A stretch of 64,000 nucleotides of DNA from Lentisphaerota bacterium (GTDB lineage: Bacteria > Verrucomicrobiota > Kiritimatiellia > UBA8416 > JAIOPI01). Positions 63,837 to 64,000 of the stretch are shown here, piece by piece. The translations under genes and the position numbers were made by a program. The first letter of the stretch is position 1, and every line of letters begins with the position of its first letter. The stretch lies in assembly GCA_021413965.1 (NCBI GenBank), contig JAIOPI010000024.1, forward strand, positions 1-64,000, written 5' to 3'. A model generated the notes under the pieces. That model was not told the origin of the DNA. It did no database searches and saw only the letters and a list, made by a program, of their open reading frames with translations.

Positions 63837-63902
63837 AACGGCGGGGACCGCCGTCTCCAGTTCGGTATTCATCCCGACTGGAGCCGGCCGTCCCGGCCGG
63901 TG
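63837..63902 (-). repeat. Interspersed GC-rich repeat, copy 2
   Basis: On the minus strand it reads the same two blocks as 32849-32899 (22 of 22 and 22 of 23 bases), separated by a longer middle that adds a CTCCAGT/ACTGGAG stem. It lies between convergent leuA and the truncated last gene and may also act as a terminator. Confidence 0.7.
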
Positions 63903-63914
63903 CCACCGAGCGCC

Positions 63915-64000
63915 TTAAATTCCCCACTCCGCCCGCGCGGCCTGCATGGTCTTCGTGGGGCCGCTGTGCCAGGCGTAGTGCGCCTTCGGGTTCTCGCCCA
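63915..64000 (-). CDS. Unknown protein, last 27 residues (runs off the right edge)
   Basis: A minus-strand frame enters from beyond 64000 and stops at TAA 63917-63915. The visible C-terminus (HYAWHSGPTKTMQAARAEWG and one more residue) matches no family I can name. It is convergent with leuA. Confidence 0.5.
   Translation of the reverse strand, partial: GENPKAHYAWHSGPTKTMQAARAEWGI

Overview
The window is GC-rich bacterial chromosome, densely packed with genes on both strands. It most likely comes from the PVC superphylum, in a Kiritimatiellota/Verrucomicrobiota-like lineage. The support is indirect: large secreted proteins ending in DxDxDG calcium-type repeats followed by a 'W..v.GktYtl'-like tail (23581-26658, 35306-37654), an Lgt with the motif GRVGCVMYGCCFG, a RpiB-SHMT fusion, and a serine/threonine kinase with a zinc-ribbon N-terminus. 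No rRNA, tRNA, CRISPR array or prophage was found.

Left edge (1-2300): a lower-GC array of gene cassettes separated by attC-like recombination sites, all read on the minus strand. It carries the start of a BrnT-type toxin and three small exported proteins. No integron integrase lies inside the window, so this is either a CALIN or the end of a chromosomal integron. 2691-7089 is a tightly coupled plus-strand operon: purE, an S41-like protein, tsaC, an arginine/tyrosine phosphatase and the rpiB-glyA fusion. 7131-12265 holds a minus-strand signalling cluster (a double receiver and two REC-kinase-REC hybrids) divergent from a NarL-type regulator. 12366-17367 carries a DciA-like protein, the kinase, lgt and an RluD-type synthase.

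17522-23398 groups a YdcF-like protein, an esterase, a polysaccharide deacetylase, a DegT aminotransferase, an NAD-binding epimerase-like protein and an M20 peptidase, which suggests turnover of amino-sugar or acyl-amino compounds. 23581-37654 mixes secreted proteins (FG-GAP protein, C10 peptidase, sialidase-like protein) with housekeeping genes (dinB, cyclophilin, YacP-like NYN protein, glycosyltransferase). 38110-44312 is an ExbB-ExbD-TPR-VWA locus in which a membrane-anchored, proline-rich VWA protein takes the place expected for TonB. It is preceded by bcp and a one-domain GspF-like protein. 44321-49628 has a galactonate-type dehydratase, DUF3783, DUF763 and a MurG-like glycosyltransferase.

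49625-54488 is a minus-strand module of an OmpA-family protein, a Ras-like GTPase and a sigma-54 activator. A probable small structured RNA, with its own promoter-like and terminator sequences, sits between the first two. 54932-63804 holds aconitase, fumarase, a B12-type radical SAM protein and leuA. A GxxExxY gene flanked by inverted repeats sits between aconitase and fumarase, and a degraded copy of the same repeat pair sits just before leuA. Upstream of leuA a leucine-rich leader peptide overlaps mutually exclusive antiterminator and terminator hairpins, the layout of a leucine attenuator. The right edge cuts a minus-strand gene.
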